Shown: one piece after another, positions 51,758 through 63,339 of the stretch
Numbering within the stretch: position 1 is the first letter of the stretch
Layout of the letters: each line of letters starts with the position of its first letter
Origin: Pratylenchus scribneri
Lineage: Eukaryota; Nematoda; Chromadorea; Rhabditida; Pratylenchidae
Reading direction: 5' to 3'
Assembly (NCBI GenBank): GCA_030063045.1
Contig: JAQSEB010000155.1
Span: forward strand, 992,001 to 1,056,000
DNA length: 64,000 nucleotides
Translations under genes and position numbers: made by a program
The notes under the pieces: generated by a model
What the model was told of the DNA's origin: nothing
The model's input: the letters and a program-made list of their open reading frames with translations, nothing else
Database searches by the model: none

Positions 51758-52545
51758 ATGGTAAGAATTTTTTGAAAATAAATTAAATTAAATTGAAAAT
51801 TTACATAAATCTGAGAATAATTATTGATAAAATTACCATTAAATTCATCCATTAATTTAACTTTTTTTTTTAATTTTAGTCTGAGAAGAAGGTGAAGAAA
51901 GTGAAGAAGAAGTCCCGGACCGGATCCGAGGCCAGCTCATTCGACCAAAAGACCATCCAAGAATTCAAGGAGGCATTCAGCATTATGGACCAGGACAAAG
52001 ATGGAGTGATCAGCAAACAGGATCTGAAGGATGTTTACGCCACTTTGGGCTCAGTTGCCAGCGACTCCCAAATTGACGCAATGCTGAAAGAGGCACCCGG
52101 CCCAATCAACTTTACCGTATTCCTCACACTTTTTGGCGAACGATTGACAGGTGGGTGTGAATTTTGATTGGGTAGAATGTCATTCAAATTCACAGGAACT
52201 GACCCCGAGGCAACAATCGTTGGCGCATTCCAAATGTGGGATAAGGCTGACGTGAGTTTAAGCTTAATTTTCCATTGTTTCCAATCAAAAATTTGCAATT
52301 TTGCAGAGTGGTTTTATAACGGAGGAGAATTTGGTGAAAGTCCTGAAAAATAAGCGGGGCGAGCCACTCAGCGAGGAGGAAGTCCAATCCATGTACAAGG
52401 GAAATCCGCCAATTAGTGGAGGTAAATAATTTGTAAAAAATATTAAAATATTTTGGACATTATTTTAGGCAAATGCGACTATAAGGCTTTTGCCCATCAA
52501 ATTTGCACTGGTGCCGCAGATGAATTGAGCAAATTGAATGCATAA
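51758..52545 (+). CDS. Myosin regulatory light chain (muscle type)
   Basis: EF-hand light chain that binds the myosin heavy-chain neck. Exon 1 contributes only the ATG (51758-51760), directly followed by GTAAGA. Exon 2 (51880-52150) starts [20 protein letters not shown], a basic head with Ser/Thr candidates for kinase control. It continues with [20 protein letters not shown] and a canonical calcium loop [12 protein letters not shown]. Then [39 protein letters not shown], and the end KLNA at 52545. About 170 aa, normal. The two C-terminal EF-hands lack most acidic ligands, as usual for regulatory light chains. Closest to nematode MLC-1/2. Exons are richer in GC than their surroundings, consistent with high expression (inference). 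Confidence 0.93.
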
Positions 52546-53606
52546 ACAGAAAATAGAGAGGAAGATTTGGCACATCAATCCCAATTAAAATTCCCTTGAA
52601 ATTTATCCAAAAAATCCAAACAAAAAACCACACAACTCCACTGCTGCCTGTTTTTTACTATGCGCTGGATAAGAAACCAACACCATTCTTTTTATTAATA
52701 TCAAAAAAACCAGCATAAAAACCAATTAAAATACTCAATTTTAGTCCATTTTAAACCATAAAACCAATATAATTAATTTAAATGTTTAAGTTCAAAATAA
52801 TTCAATAGGAAAACCAACACTTTTCCTCTAATGCTCAAATCAACCACCTATTGTTGGCACTTTTAAGCCAAATTTGCTCAATATAAAATAAATAGGCCTT
52901 TTGTAATATTTTTTTGCCAATCATTTCAATTTGATGCAGTGGCAGTCGGATTGCTCAAAATTCTTGTCCATTCCTTCATTCCCCTTCCCTCATTTCCCCT
53001 TCAGTGTTTCCGGCCGCCCTGCACAACTTTTTAAAAATCCCGGTTTTAAAATTACAAAAATTTCCATCAACAAATTCAAAATTCCATTCTTCCCAATTTT
53101 CATTTTGAGTAGAAAATTCGCAGCCATTTCTTTCCTAGTAAATTTTTTGTTAGTCAATCTTTTCTCATTGTTTTATGTAATTTTCATTTAAAATGAGAAT
53201 AAACCATTTTTATGAATTTTTCTAAAAATAATTGGGCCAGCAATTTTACAAAGGATTTATGGAAAGAAATGGCGTATTTTTTGTTTGCACATTAATTCCT
53301 TTAAAATATATTTATTTTCTTTCGGGTTCCAGGACAAAGAAAAACCACTTAAAACCGAGAAGGGTTTCTCTCAAATCCCATCATCGAGTTTTTAGTAAAA
53401 ATAATTTTCTTATTAGCTAAATTGCTGATGAATGATGATATTGGAAAAGAAGTAAAGAGTGAAAATAATGAGGACAAAAATATTAAGCATTCATCCATCT
53501 AATAATAATATAATTCTTGCCGTTGCCCTTTCGATTTCGATGAATAAAAAAAAATATTTTTAATAATTATTATTGAATATTTTTAATAATTATTATTGAA
53601 AATACT
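52546..53606. other. 3' flank of the myosin light chain gene
   Basis: 1.06 kb, AT-rich; an ORF at 52931-53191 is hydrophobic but motif-free and not called. Confidence 0.5.
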
Positions 53607-56306
53607 AATTCTAAGTTTTTATTCTAAATTTTTATTCTGATTTTTAATTTTTTATTCTGATTTTTAAATTTTTATTCTGATTTTTAAATTTTTATTCTGA
53701 TTTTTAATTTTTTATTCTGATTTTTAATTTTTTATTCTGATTTTTTATTCTGATTTTTAATTTTTATTCTGATTTTTAATTTTTTATTCTGATTTTTAAA
53801 TTTTTATTCTGATTTTTAAATTTTTATTCTGATTTTTAATTTTTTATTCTGATTTTTTATTCTGATTTTTAAATTTTTATTCTGATTTTTAATTTTTTAT
53901 TCTGATTTTTAATTTTTTATTCTGATTTTTTATTCTGATTTTTAATTTTTTATTCTGATTTTTTATTCTGATTTTTAATTTTTTATTCTGATTTTTAAAT
54001 TTTTATTCTGATTTTTAAATTTTTATTCTGATTTTTAAATTTTTATTCTGATTTTTAATTTTTTATTCTGATTTTTAATTTTTTATTCTGATTTTTAATT
54101 TTTTATTCTGATTTTTAATTTTTTATTCTGATTTTTAATTTTTTATTCTGATTTTTAATTTTTTATTCTGATTTTTAATTTTTTATTCTGATTTTTAATT
54201 TTTTATTCTGATTTTTAATTTTTTATTCTGATTTTTAATTTTTTATTCTGATTTTTAATTTTTTATTCTGATTTTTAATTTTTTATTCTGATTTTTAATT
54301 TTTTATTCTGATTTTTAATTTTTTATTCTGATTTTTAATTTTTTATTCTGATTTTTAATTTTTTATTCTGATTTTTAATTTTTTATTCTGATTTTTAATT
54401 TTTTATTCTGATTTTTAATTTTTTATTCTGATTTTTAATTTTTTATTCTGATTTTTAATTTTTTATTCTGATTTTTAAATTTTAATTCTGATTTTTAAAT
54501 TTTTATTCTGATTTTTAAATTTTTATTCTGATTTTTAATTTTTTATTCTGATTTTTAAATTTTAATTCTGATTTTTAAATTTTTATTCTGATTTTTAAAT
54601 TTTTATTCTGATTTTTAAATTTTTATTCTGATTTTTAAATTTTTATTCTGATTTTTAATTTTTTATTCTGATTTTTAATTTTTTATTCTGATTTTTAATT
54701 TTTTATTCTGATTTTTAATTTTTTATTCTGATTTTTAATTTTTTATTCTGATTTTTAATTTTTTATTCTGATTTTTAATTTTTTATTCTGATTTTTAATT
54801 TTTTATTCTGATTTTTAATTTTTTATTCTGATTTTTAATTTTTTATTCTGATTTTTAATTTTTTATTCTGATTTTTAATTTTTTATTCTGATTTTTAATT
54901 TTTTATTCTGATTTTTAATTTTTTATTCTGATTTTTAATTTTTTATTCTGATTTTTAATTTTTTATTCTGATTTTTAATTTTTTATTCTGATTTTTAATT
55001 TTTTATTCTGATTTTTAATTTTTTATTCTGATTTTTAATTTTTTATTCTGATTTTTAATTTTTTATTCTGATTTTTAATTTTTTATTCTGATTTTTAATT
55101 TTTTATTCTGATTTTTAATTTTTTATTCTGATTTTTAATTTTTTATTCTGATTTTTAATTTTTTATTCTGATTTTTAATTTTTTATTCTGATTTTTAATT
55201 TTTTATTCTGATTTTTAATTTTTTATTCTGATTTTTAATTTTTTATTCTGATTTTTAATTTTTTATTCTGATTTTTAATTTTTTATTCTGATTTTTAATT
55301 TTTTATTCTGATTTTTAATTTTTTATTCTGATTTTTAATTTTTTATTCTGATTTTTAATTTTTTATTCTGATTTTTAATTTTTTATTCTGATTTTTAATT
55401 TTTTATTCTGATTTTTAATTTTTTATTCTGATTTTTAATTTTTTATTCTGATTTTTAATTTTTTATTCTGATTTTTAATTTTTTATTCTGATTTTTAATT
55501 TTTTATTCTGATTTTTAATTTTTTATTCTGATTTTTAATTTTTTATTCTGATTTTTAATTTTTTATTCTGATTTTTAATTTTTTATTCTGATTTTTAATT
55601 TTTTATTCTGATTTTTAATTTTTTATTCTGATTTTTAAATTTTTATTCTGATTTTTAAATTTTTATTCTGATTTTTAAATTTTTATTCTGATTTTTAAAT
55701 TTTTATTCTGATTTTTAAATTTTAATTCTGATTTTTAAATTTTTATTCTGATTTTTAAATTTTTATTCTGATTTTTAAATTTTTATTCTGATTTTTAAAT
55801 TTTTATTCTGATTTTTAATTTTTTATTCTGATTTTTAATTTTTTATTCTGATTTTTAATTTTTTATTCTGATTTTTAATTTTTTATTCTGATTTTTAATT
55901 TTTTATTCTGATTTTTAATTTTTTATTCTGATTTTTAATTTTTTATTCTGATTTTTAATTTTTTATTCTGATTTTTAATTTTTTATTCTGATTTTTAATT
56001 TTTTATTCTGATTTTTAATTTTTTATTCTGATTTTTAATTTTTTATTCTGATTTTTAATTTTTTATTCTGATTTTTAATTTTTTATTCTGATTTTTAATT
56101 TTTTATTCTGATTTTTAATTTTTTATTCTGATTTTTAATTTTTTATTCTGATTTTTAATTTTTTATTCTGATTTTTAATTTTTTATTCTGATTTTTAATT
56201 TTTTATTCTGATTTTTAATTTTTTATTCTGATTTTTAATTTTTTATTCTGATTTTTAATTTTTTATTCTGATTTTTAATTTTTTATTCTGATTTTTAATT
56301 TTTTTT
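53607..56306. repeat. 20-bp AT-rich satellite array (about 2.7 kb)
   Basis: Near-perfect tandem copies of a 20-bp unit (ttttattctgatttttaatt), roughly 135 copies. The first 400 bp are irregular, with 15- to 20-bp units. Variant units with tttaaattt or tttaattctg cluster at about 54475-54660 and 55635-55805, so blocks of the array were probably duplicated. No coding potential. Confidence 0.97.
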
Positions 56307-56781
56307 TATTTTAATTTTCTGTTGAATTTTTTTAATTCGTCAAAATGCATAAAAAGCTAAAATAAATGATCAAGAAAGCAGTTTCGCCTAGCCATTGAAA
56401 AAGTGTTTTGCTGGTTTCTTCTTCGCTCATTCGGAGGCTTTATGTGTAAGCAAAAGTAACAAATCAGCCGAAAATGAGGCGAATATTGAATGGAAAAATT
56501 AGAGGTGAGGATGAATAGGAATAGATAGAAGGGAAAAAGACACAGTTGAATGGAACCCTCAAGGGGATCTCTCTTTTCCTCTCTGCTTCCTTCCTTCCAA
56601 CAAAATGTTGGATTGGAATTGAATCAATTTTATTGCCGAAAGACAACAAATTTAGAGGAAAATAATTTTAATTCGCCCTTTGCCAAATTTTGCATAAATT
56701 AATATATTAATTTTTATAAAAATTAAATGAACATCAGCAGATGCCAATGGATTAACTGATATTGCCAAAAAAAGAATAAAA
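56307..56781. promoter_or_regulatory. 5' flank of the SMYD gene
   Basis: 475 bp between the satellite and the start codon. No specific element identified. Confidence 0.4.
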
Positions 56782-59755
56782 ATGGCCATAATCGAAGAAA
56801 AAGGAGAACAACCATCCCAAATTGATTTCTATCCATTCGCATATTCCCTATTCGATGAATGTTTAACCGAACATTGTTGGGTGAGGCAAATAAATGATTC
56901 AAATATTTTCAATCCCTTTTAATTTTTAGTATTGTTTGGATGATCAGAAAAAGCACAAGTCAATCACAAAAATATATATTTTTGATTTTTTTAAATTTTC
57001 AGACGTTGTACGGGTTGCCAGCGAGCATTTTTCTGTGATAAAAATTGCCAAACTTTGGCCTGGAAAGATCATAAATTTGAATGCAGGGGCATCCGGACAA
57101 ATGGGGGAAAAGTGCCGGACATTGAAGTTCGCCTTTTGGGCAGAATTGTGGCCAGACATAAAGTGAAAAATGGAATAAAAAAATAAATTTAAAAAATTAT
57201 ATTAGGCCATTCTTTGTGGAGTGGACAAAAAAGATGCGAATTTTTACAAAGATCGATGGTCGAGAAGAAATATAATGGACATTTGGGCACATACAAAAAG
57301 CATTGAAACAGATGAATTCGCAATTCAGAAATTTGAAGGCAAATTCAGAGGGGAATTTGGGCAAAAATTGAATAAATTTCCACAGCAATTTATGATCGTC
57401 TTTGCAAATTTTATGACCCAAAGGCAATGCTGAATAAGGAAATTGTATTCCAACTTCATTGTCGTGATTTCATAAATCGACATGCAATCAGCGATCGGCA
57501 CTATCTTCGAGTGGGCGAAATTGGAATGAATTTATTAAAATATTAATAAATATTTAGGAAATTGGCAAAGGCCTTTACTTGGACCTTTGTGCATACGGTA
57601 AGAATTTTCGGTTTTTTATGGCAAATTGGCCACTTTTTTTCTCAGATCATAGTTGTCGGCCAAACACAATTTACAATTGCCATTCATTCATTGCCACACT
57701 TCGGCCTTTGAATGGACAAGTTGGGGAGAATTATTGAATATTAGTTAAATATATTTATTCTAAGGTGAATTTACTTGATAGATCGGTAACTTTTTATTCA
57801 TACATTGATCTCCTTTGCGCCAAACAGGATCGGCGAAAATTGCTCAAAGGTGTTAAATTTGGGGGAATAAATAAATACTAGACAATGAAAATATTTAATT
57901 TATCATGCATCCATATTCCCAATTGATAGATCTGGTCAAGACACATCATTTGATTAAGTTTTTGATTAGATTAACCAATTCCAAATTAGTTTTGAATCAA
58001 AAGCCAAAATGGGTTTAAACCGTTTAAAACCCATTAATTGTTGACCAAACCATTACAGATTATATTCCATTCAATGCGTTTTGCCAGCTCTATCCAATTG
58101 GCTATATGGTTTGAGGATGTAGGACAAACCCTTAAAAGATTATAATTATGTTGGCATTTATTTACTCTTCTTTTTTTGTCAATACAGTATTTCCCATTCA
58201 CATACACTTTAGAATTAGAATTATAGGCTATTTATTAGAAATTATTGTGAATATTCCTAGATACTTGGTATTTCAATTGTGAATGCGACCGTTGTGTGGA
58301 TGAATCGGAGCATATTTTGACGGCAATGCTCTGTCCAAATTGCCAACAACAAAAAATGCCACAAATGGAATTGTGCATATTTGGGCATAATGAATATAAA
58401 AATGAAGAAAGCCAATTAATTACTTGTCCACAATGCAAAAAAACATTGGAAAAGGAACAAGTTTTGGAGGCAATTTCGGCAATGAGATTCATCAGTGATG
58501 TAAAAATGGAATGAAAAAGGGCAAAAAATAAAATGGTTTTAAAGATTTTGAGCAAAACAAATTTGGATAAAATGGAGAAAAAGGATGCCGCAAATTTCCT
58601 CGAAGATTTACTCCAAAAATTCTCTCAATTATTGCCTCCATCGAATGTTTATTTGTGCAAAATTGTTCAGGCAATTTAAAGGAATATTTTTAAATATGAA
58701 TTTATGCAATTTAGGCACTTCTTCCCCTCGTCGACCAAAATGATTCAGCGAAACTTTTGAATTTGCATTTATTGGTGGAAAAATGTATTCGAATTTGTTA
58801 TCCCCAAAATCATCCGGCACTGGCATTTCATCTCAGAAATATTGGAATATTCGCAAAATGCATTGGAAATGGGAAAATGGCAAAGAAATATTTGGAAGAA
58901 GCCAAAGAAATGTTCAATTTTGTAATGGGGCCGGAACATTCATTGACAATGGTGACGAAGGAATTTTTAGATAAATTGGAGGAGAATTTGGGAATTGAGA
59001 AGGAATTGGACAAAATTAGAATTGAAGACGATAATGCAAAAAAGGAAGAAGAATTGGAAAGCCAAGATATGAAGAATGAGGAAAATGGCAATAAAATAAT
59101 TGGAAAAAAGGCGAATGAAACGGACGATTGCCAAAAAAGGAAGAAGGAGGAAAAAAAGAAGAAAAATAAACGTAAACAAAAGAAAAAAGAAGAAAATAGG
59201 AGGAAAATTGAAGAGAAAAATGATGGAATGGAGCAGAAGAAAGATGGAACATATTTGGAGGAAAAAGTGGCCTCAATCAATTTGCCGGAAGCAGTGTTGA
59301 TTGATGAGGAAAAATGTGAAGAAGGAATTGAATTTAACAATATTAACGATGAGAAGTTGATGGGAACAAATTTGCAGCAAGGAATTGGAGGATTGTTGGA
59401 ATTGCCAACTTTGGCAGTGGAAATTGCGGCCGATGAAGAAATAAAAAATAATAATATTGATGATAGTGATGGCCATGAATTATTCCTTCAAATTGGCCAA
59501 TTAAATGATGGGAATGGCACAAATGAATCGACGAACATTATGATTCAATCAAATGAAGGAGGCGCAAATTCGCCTGGAGGAGTCAAAAAGAAATTGCAAT
59601 CAAAGAAAATTTACACAAGAGCGAGAACACCAATGTACCCGAAAATGAAGAACGGTGGAAAAGGCGAACGCGGTGCTACCGGAAATGGGAAACAGTATGA
59701 ACAACAGAAAATGGATGAAGGGAGAATTGATGAGAACAAAATGTTGATGCCCTGA
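56782..59755 (+). CDS. SMYD-type SET/MYND protein with long charged tail
   Basis: Predicted lysine methyltransferase of the SMYD family. Eleven exons (56782-56880, 56930-56958, 57003-57162, 57206-57338, 57386-57510, 57558-57597, 57646-57719, 57765-57849, 58261-58499, 58545-58670, 58715-59755) sum exactly to 716 aa. MYND finger: CWYCLDD, RCTGCQRAFFCDKNCQ, WKDHKFEC. SET core: DHSCRPNTIYNC (the NHSCxPN site with N to D), then SVTFYSYIDLL. Post-SET cysteines: YFNCECDRC. C-terminal TPR-like helices: CYPQNHPALAFHLRNIG. The last ~255 residues are a Lys/Glu-rich then Asn/Glu-rich tail, not usual for SMYD proteins. Two GC-AG introns (57339-57385, 58671-58714). The 410-nt intron 57850-58260 contains a family A repeat. 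Substrate unknown. Confidence 0.88.
57895..58175 (+). repeat. Dispersed repeat, family A, copy 5
   Basis: Starts catattcccaattgatagat and ctggtcaagacacatcattt, contains ttgttgaccaaaccattaca, and ends ccagctctatccaattggct then atatgg, the rough inverse of its start. So the element has imperfect terminal inverted repeats. In a SMYD-gene intron. Confidence 0.65.
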
Positions 59756-60647
59756 AGGAAAGAAAAAGTTACAGAAGGACAAAAATGAGAAGATGGAAAG
59801 AATGTGTGAGAAAAGAAAACAAAAATGAAAGCTGGAAAATAGATATTTTGAACATTGAATTTGAACACAATATGTATTAAAAATAAAAAATTCTTATTTT
59901 AAGACCAAATTTACAAATAATTTTTTATATAAAATAAGAACCAGCGGGGCAAGCCCGCTGGTTCTTAAGGGGGTGACGGAAGGAATACGTGGGTCAGTTG
60001 GAAGAAAGCGCTAACGCGCTTTAAAAGGTTTCTAGAAGGGTTATATTTCATATTAGAATCCATTCCGCATTTTTCTAATCAAAATTCAACTCGCGCACAA
60101 CCGGTTTAAAAATTTAAACCGGTTTAATTCTCAAATTAAACCTCAAATTCGTAATCTCCATCATCGAAAACCTCTAAAAAAATTATCTGCCCATGGTGGG
60201 ATTCGAACCCGCGACCTCCGTCCAACTCCTCCTCTCTTCCCGAATCGACCAAAAAATCCAAAGGGGCCGAGTTGGCCAATTTCTGCAGCGTATAGGGCCA
60301 AGGGTTTTGAGTTTAGACCCCATAAACCATATATCATTCGAAAGCTGACACTCTTGCGGAGTGCCCTTTCTCCGGGCCCAAAACCCAAAAATCAAAAGGA
60401 AAAAAGTTTTACCTACACAAACCGAAAAAGTTCAATTTTTTAAACCGGTTTTGGCTAATATCTCGAAGCCACTTTAAGATTTTAAAAAAGTTGGAATTTT
60501 CTATTGTATGCCATCGATATAGGAAACTTTTCAGAAAAGATGGCTAAAAGTGGCTGGCTAGATTTTCGCCAACTTGAAAAAATAACGATAAACAGAAAAT
60601 ATTATAATATTATATAATTTATATAATCTATAAGTAATCTATTTCCG
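59756..60647. other. Intergenic with hairpins
   Basis: Holds a perfect 14-bp stem with 5-nt loop at 59935-59967 (taagaaccagcggg / inverse), a 7-bp stem at 60005-60022 (aaagcgc / gcgcttt), and a palindrome at 60102-60124 (accggtttaaa / tttaaaccggt). A tRNA T-arm-like gcgggttcgaatcccacc is seen on the minus strand near 60191-60212. No gene. Confidence 0.6.
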
Positions 60648-61428
60648 GTTGGATTCCGGAAAGTTTAATCTAAGTTCTTTCCGGTTGGTTTCCGGAAAGT
60701 TTAATCTAAGTTCCTTCCGGTTGGTTTCCGGAAAGTTTTAATCTAAGTTCCTTCCGGTTGGATTCCGGAAAGTTTTAATCTAAGTTCTTTCCGGTTGGTT
60801 TCCGGAAAGTTTTAATCTAAGTTTCTTCCGGTTGGTTTCCGGAAAGTTTTAATCTAAGTTCCTTCCGGTTGGTTTCCGGAAAGTTTTAATCTAAGTTCCT
60901 TCCGGTTGGTTTCCGGAAAGTTTTAATCTAAGTTCTTTCCGGTTGGATTCCGGAAAGTTTTAATCTAAGTTCCTTCCCGTTGGTTCCGGAAAGTTTTAAT
61001 CTAAGTTTCTTCCGGTTGGTTTCCGGAAAGTTTTAATCTAAGTTCCTTCCGGTTGGTTTCCGGAAAGTTTTAATCTAAGTTCCTTCCGGTTGGTTTCCGG
61101 AAAGTTTTAATCTAAGTTCTTTCCGGTTGGATTCCGGAAAGTTTTAATCTAAGTTCTTTCCGGTTGGTTTCCGGAAAGTTTTAATCTAAGTTTCTTCCGG
61201 TTGGTTTCCGGAAAGTTTTATCTAAGTTCCTTCCGGTTGGATTCCGGAAAGTTTTAATCTAAGTTCCTTCCGGTTGGTTTCCGGAAAGTTTTAATCTAAG
61301 TTCCTTCCGGAAAGTTTTAATCTAAGTTCATTCCCGTTGGTTTCCGGAAAGTTTTAATATAAGTTTCTTCCGGTTGGTTTCCGGAAAGTTTTAATCTAAG
61401 TTATTTCCGGTTAGTTTCCGGAAAGAGC
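60648..61428. repeat. TTCCGGAA minisatellite, array 6 (about 39-bp unit)
   Basis: About 20 units with the parts ttccggttggtttccggaaa and gttttaatctaagttcc. It is the reverse complement of the array 5 unit. Units alternate between ggtttcc and ggattcc, suggesting multi-unit duplications. Confidence 0.93.
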
Positions 61429-61819
61429 CGCCAGGAAATGGAAGAAAATAGAAGAGAGGAGGAGTGAAAGTGTGAATAAAATGTTGATGCTCTTATGAGG
61501 AACAAGAAACTATAGAAGACAAAGTGTGAACGGAAAAATGGAAGAGAAATTAACTCGAAAATATCTATTTTGAACACATTGTTATTTTTAAAAAAAAATT
61601 CTTCTTCCTTCTAAATACCAAATTTACAACATTTTTATTTACTTTTATAATTTATATCCAAATCAAAATTCTTTTCCATAAAATAATCTGTCAAGACCAA
61701 CAAATGGGAACAAATAAATGGGAATATGGGCAATTTGGGGGATCAAGCAAAAAACAACAATAATGGGGAGAAGTGGAATTTTGCCCATGGAATTATTTGT
61801 GTTATTTTATGGCACCAAT
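61429..61819 (+). pseudogene. Duplicated 3' end of the SMYD gene
   Basis: Resembles 59680-59925: aataaaatgttgatgctctt followed by atgaggaac parallels aacaaaatgttgatgccctg followed by aaggaaag. Then atagaagacaaagtgtga, aaatatctattttgaacaca and taccaaatttacaac match in order. Only the last codons and the 3' UTR are present, so it cannot be expressed as a SMYD protein. It lies just beyond array 6. Confidence 0.6.
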
Positions 61820-63110
61820 TCATTTGGATTCATCCTTTTCCGCTGCTGCCGATGGTGCATTGTTGTTGACATCGTCTCCTTTACGCCTGAAAAATGCGGA
61901 ATTAAAAATGATCTGTTGCAATATTTTGCGCTTAACTCAAAATCCCTACCCCTATAAATAAATGCCGAAATATCTACACCCTAAAATCCTTACAATTAAT
62001 AGAAGAGCTTTTTATAGGAATTTGTTGGTTGGGTTTTTTATGTTTATCTTACAATTTATCATCTTCATTGGCAGCACTGTTTGTTGATGGGCCAGCATCC
62101 CCCTTTTCCTCCTCCCCCTTCACTCCCAATGAATTCTGCGGCTGGGGTTTCGAGTAATTTCCTTCAAAATCAATTAAAAATAATGATGGCAAAAAAATTT
62201 TAGAATTACTTTGTTTATTCGTTGGTGGTAAGTCGCCCAATGCTTGGAGGTTTCCTCTGATTCGACTCTGAGCCTGTGTTGCTGGCTGTGACCGTTCCCG
62301 TTGCAGAATTTGTTTGGGCTGAAACTAAATGAAGAAAATTGATGAATGAATTTTGAATGAAAAAATTACTTCGTTTTGCTGCTGGCGATCCGTAGACCCT
62401 CGACCCTGATATGGAGGATGAGGAGGCCGCTGCTGATGAAATGGCGGCCGTCGATCTGATGAATTTCGACCGGGATAGCCGCCACCATGCCCGCCGGAAC
62501 CACGCAGTAATTGCTTCGTATTACGCTCTTTTTCCTTTTCCATTTGATGCTTAAAAATTAAATTTCTTTAATTTAATTATATTTTTTTACCTCAAATCTC
62601 TCGGATTCATTTCTCCGTTGCTCCTCTTCAGCCTCTTGACGAACTTGATCAATCGTTTTTGGGCCCTTTTCTCCACCGCGCTTATTCCATTTTCTCTGCT
62701 GCAATTCTTCCAAATCCATAATGGCGAAACGAATCTGACAAATTTAAATTCATTATTGTTTTTTCATAGGCAAATATACCCGATATGTGGCAATGGGCAT
62801 TATTTTCGTTACCAATTGCGATATAACTGTTTTAACAGCATTTTTTTCCTAAATTTTTTTTTTTTATTTTATTATTTTAAAATGAACAACAGCAGGTCCT
62901 TGTTGAGCCTTCTGTGCAAATGTGAGTTTTTGGGCATTTTTCTCCAATTGTTCTTCATATGTTTTTCCAACAGTTTCTACCAATTCCACGGTGTACCTAT
63001 AAATTTAAATTGTTAATATATAATAAACATTTTACTCACTCCACATAATCCTCCTCGCGAGTTTTATTAAAACGAGTAAATAGTTCGTTTAGGCACCATT
63101 CAAGAATCTA
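61820..63110 (-). CDS. ifg-1: eIF4G-like translation initiation factor, 5' part missing
   Basis: Scaffold of the cap-binding complex. Exons on the minus strand: about 63110-63039, 63000-62885, an AT-flanked short exon near 62847-62780, then 62740-62590, 62560-62370, 62329-62217, 62163-62051 and 61907-61820. The end of the MIF4G (HEAT) domain is clear: WCLNELFTRFNKTREEDYVE, TVELVETVGKTYEEQLEKN, RIRFAIMDLEELQQRKW, GGEKGPKTIDQVRQEAEEEQ. It is followed by Gly/Arg/Gln/Pro-rich sequence and a short acidic tail with a stop at 61820. No MA3 or W2 domain follows. Upstream of 63110 (acceptor ATTTTAG) no further exon is found; the sequence turns into repeats, so the gene is either cut by the window or truncated. 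Confidence 0.78.
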
Positions 63111-63124
63111 AAATTATTTTTGGA

Positions 63125-63225
63125 TGTGCATTTTTTTTGTCCCCTATTTCAATTTTTTTTGTCCCCAATAATTTGGAACATTTTTTCTGTCCCCTATTTC
63201 AATTCTTTTTGTCCCCAATTGATTT
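63125..63225. repeat. Short direct duplication
   Basis: tgtcccctatttcaattttt with tttgtccccaat occurs twice, about 50 bp apart (near 63140 and 63190). Confidence 0.7.
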
Positions 63226-63339
63226 CCCTTCTTCTCTGCTCTTCCCTCATGCTTATCTCTCATCCCCTTTGCTCCCTTGCTTACATAAACGGTTTCAGGG
63301 GTGCGCGGAAGGCAAAAAGAAGGTGACGGGATATCCGGA

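Noticed and set aside
58828..59340. 170-aa Phe/Ser-rich ORF on the minus strand
   Set aside because: Antisense shadow of the Lys/Glu-rich SMYD tail.
60161..60395. ORF with RSRVRIPPWA / VAGSNPTMGR
   Set aside because: Those peptides are typical translations of a tRNA T-arm-like sequence, not of a protein gene.
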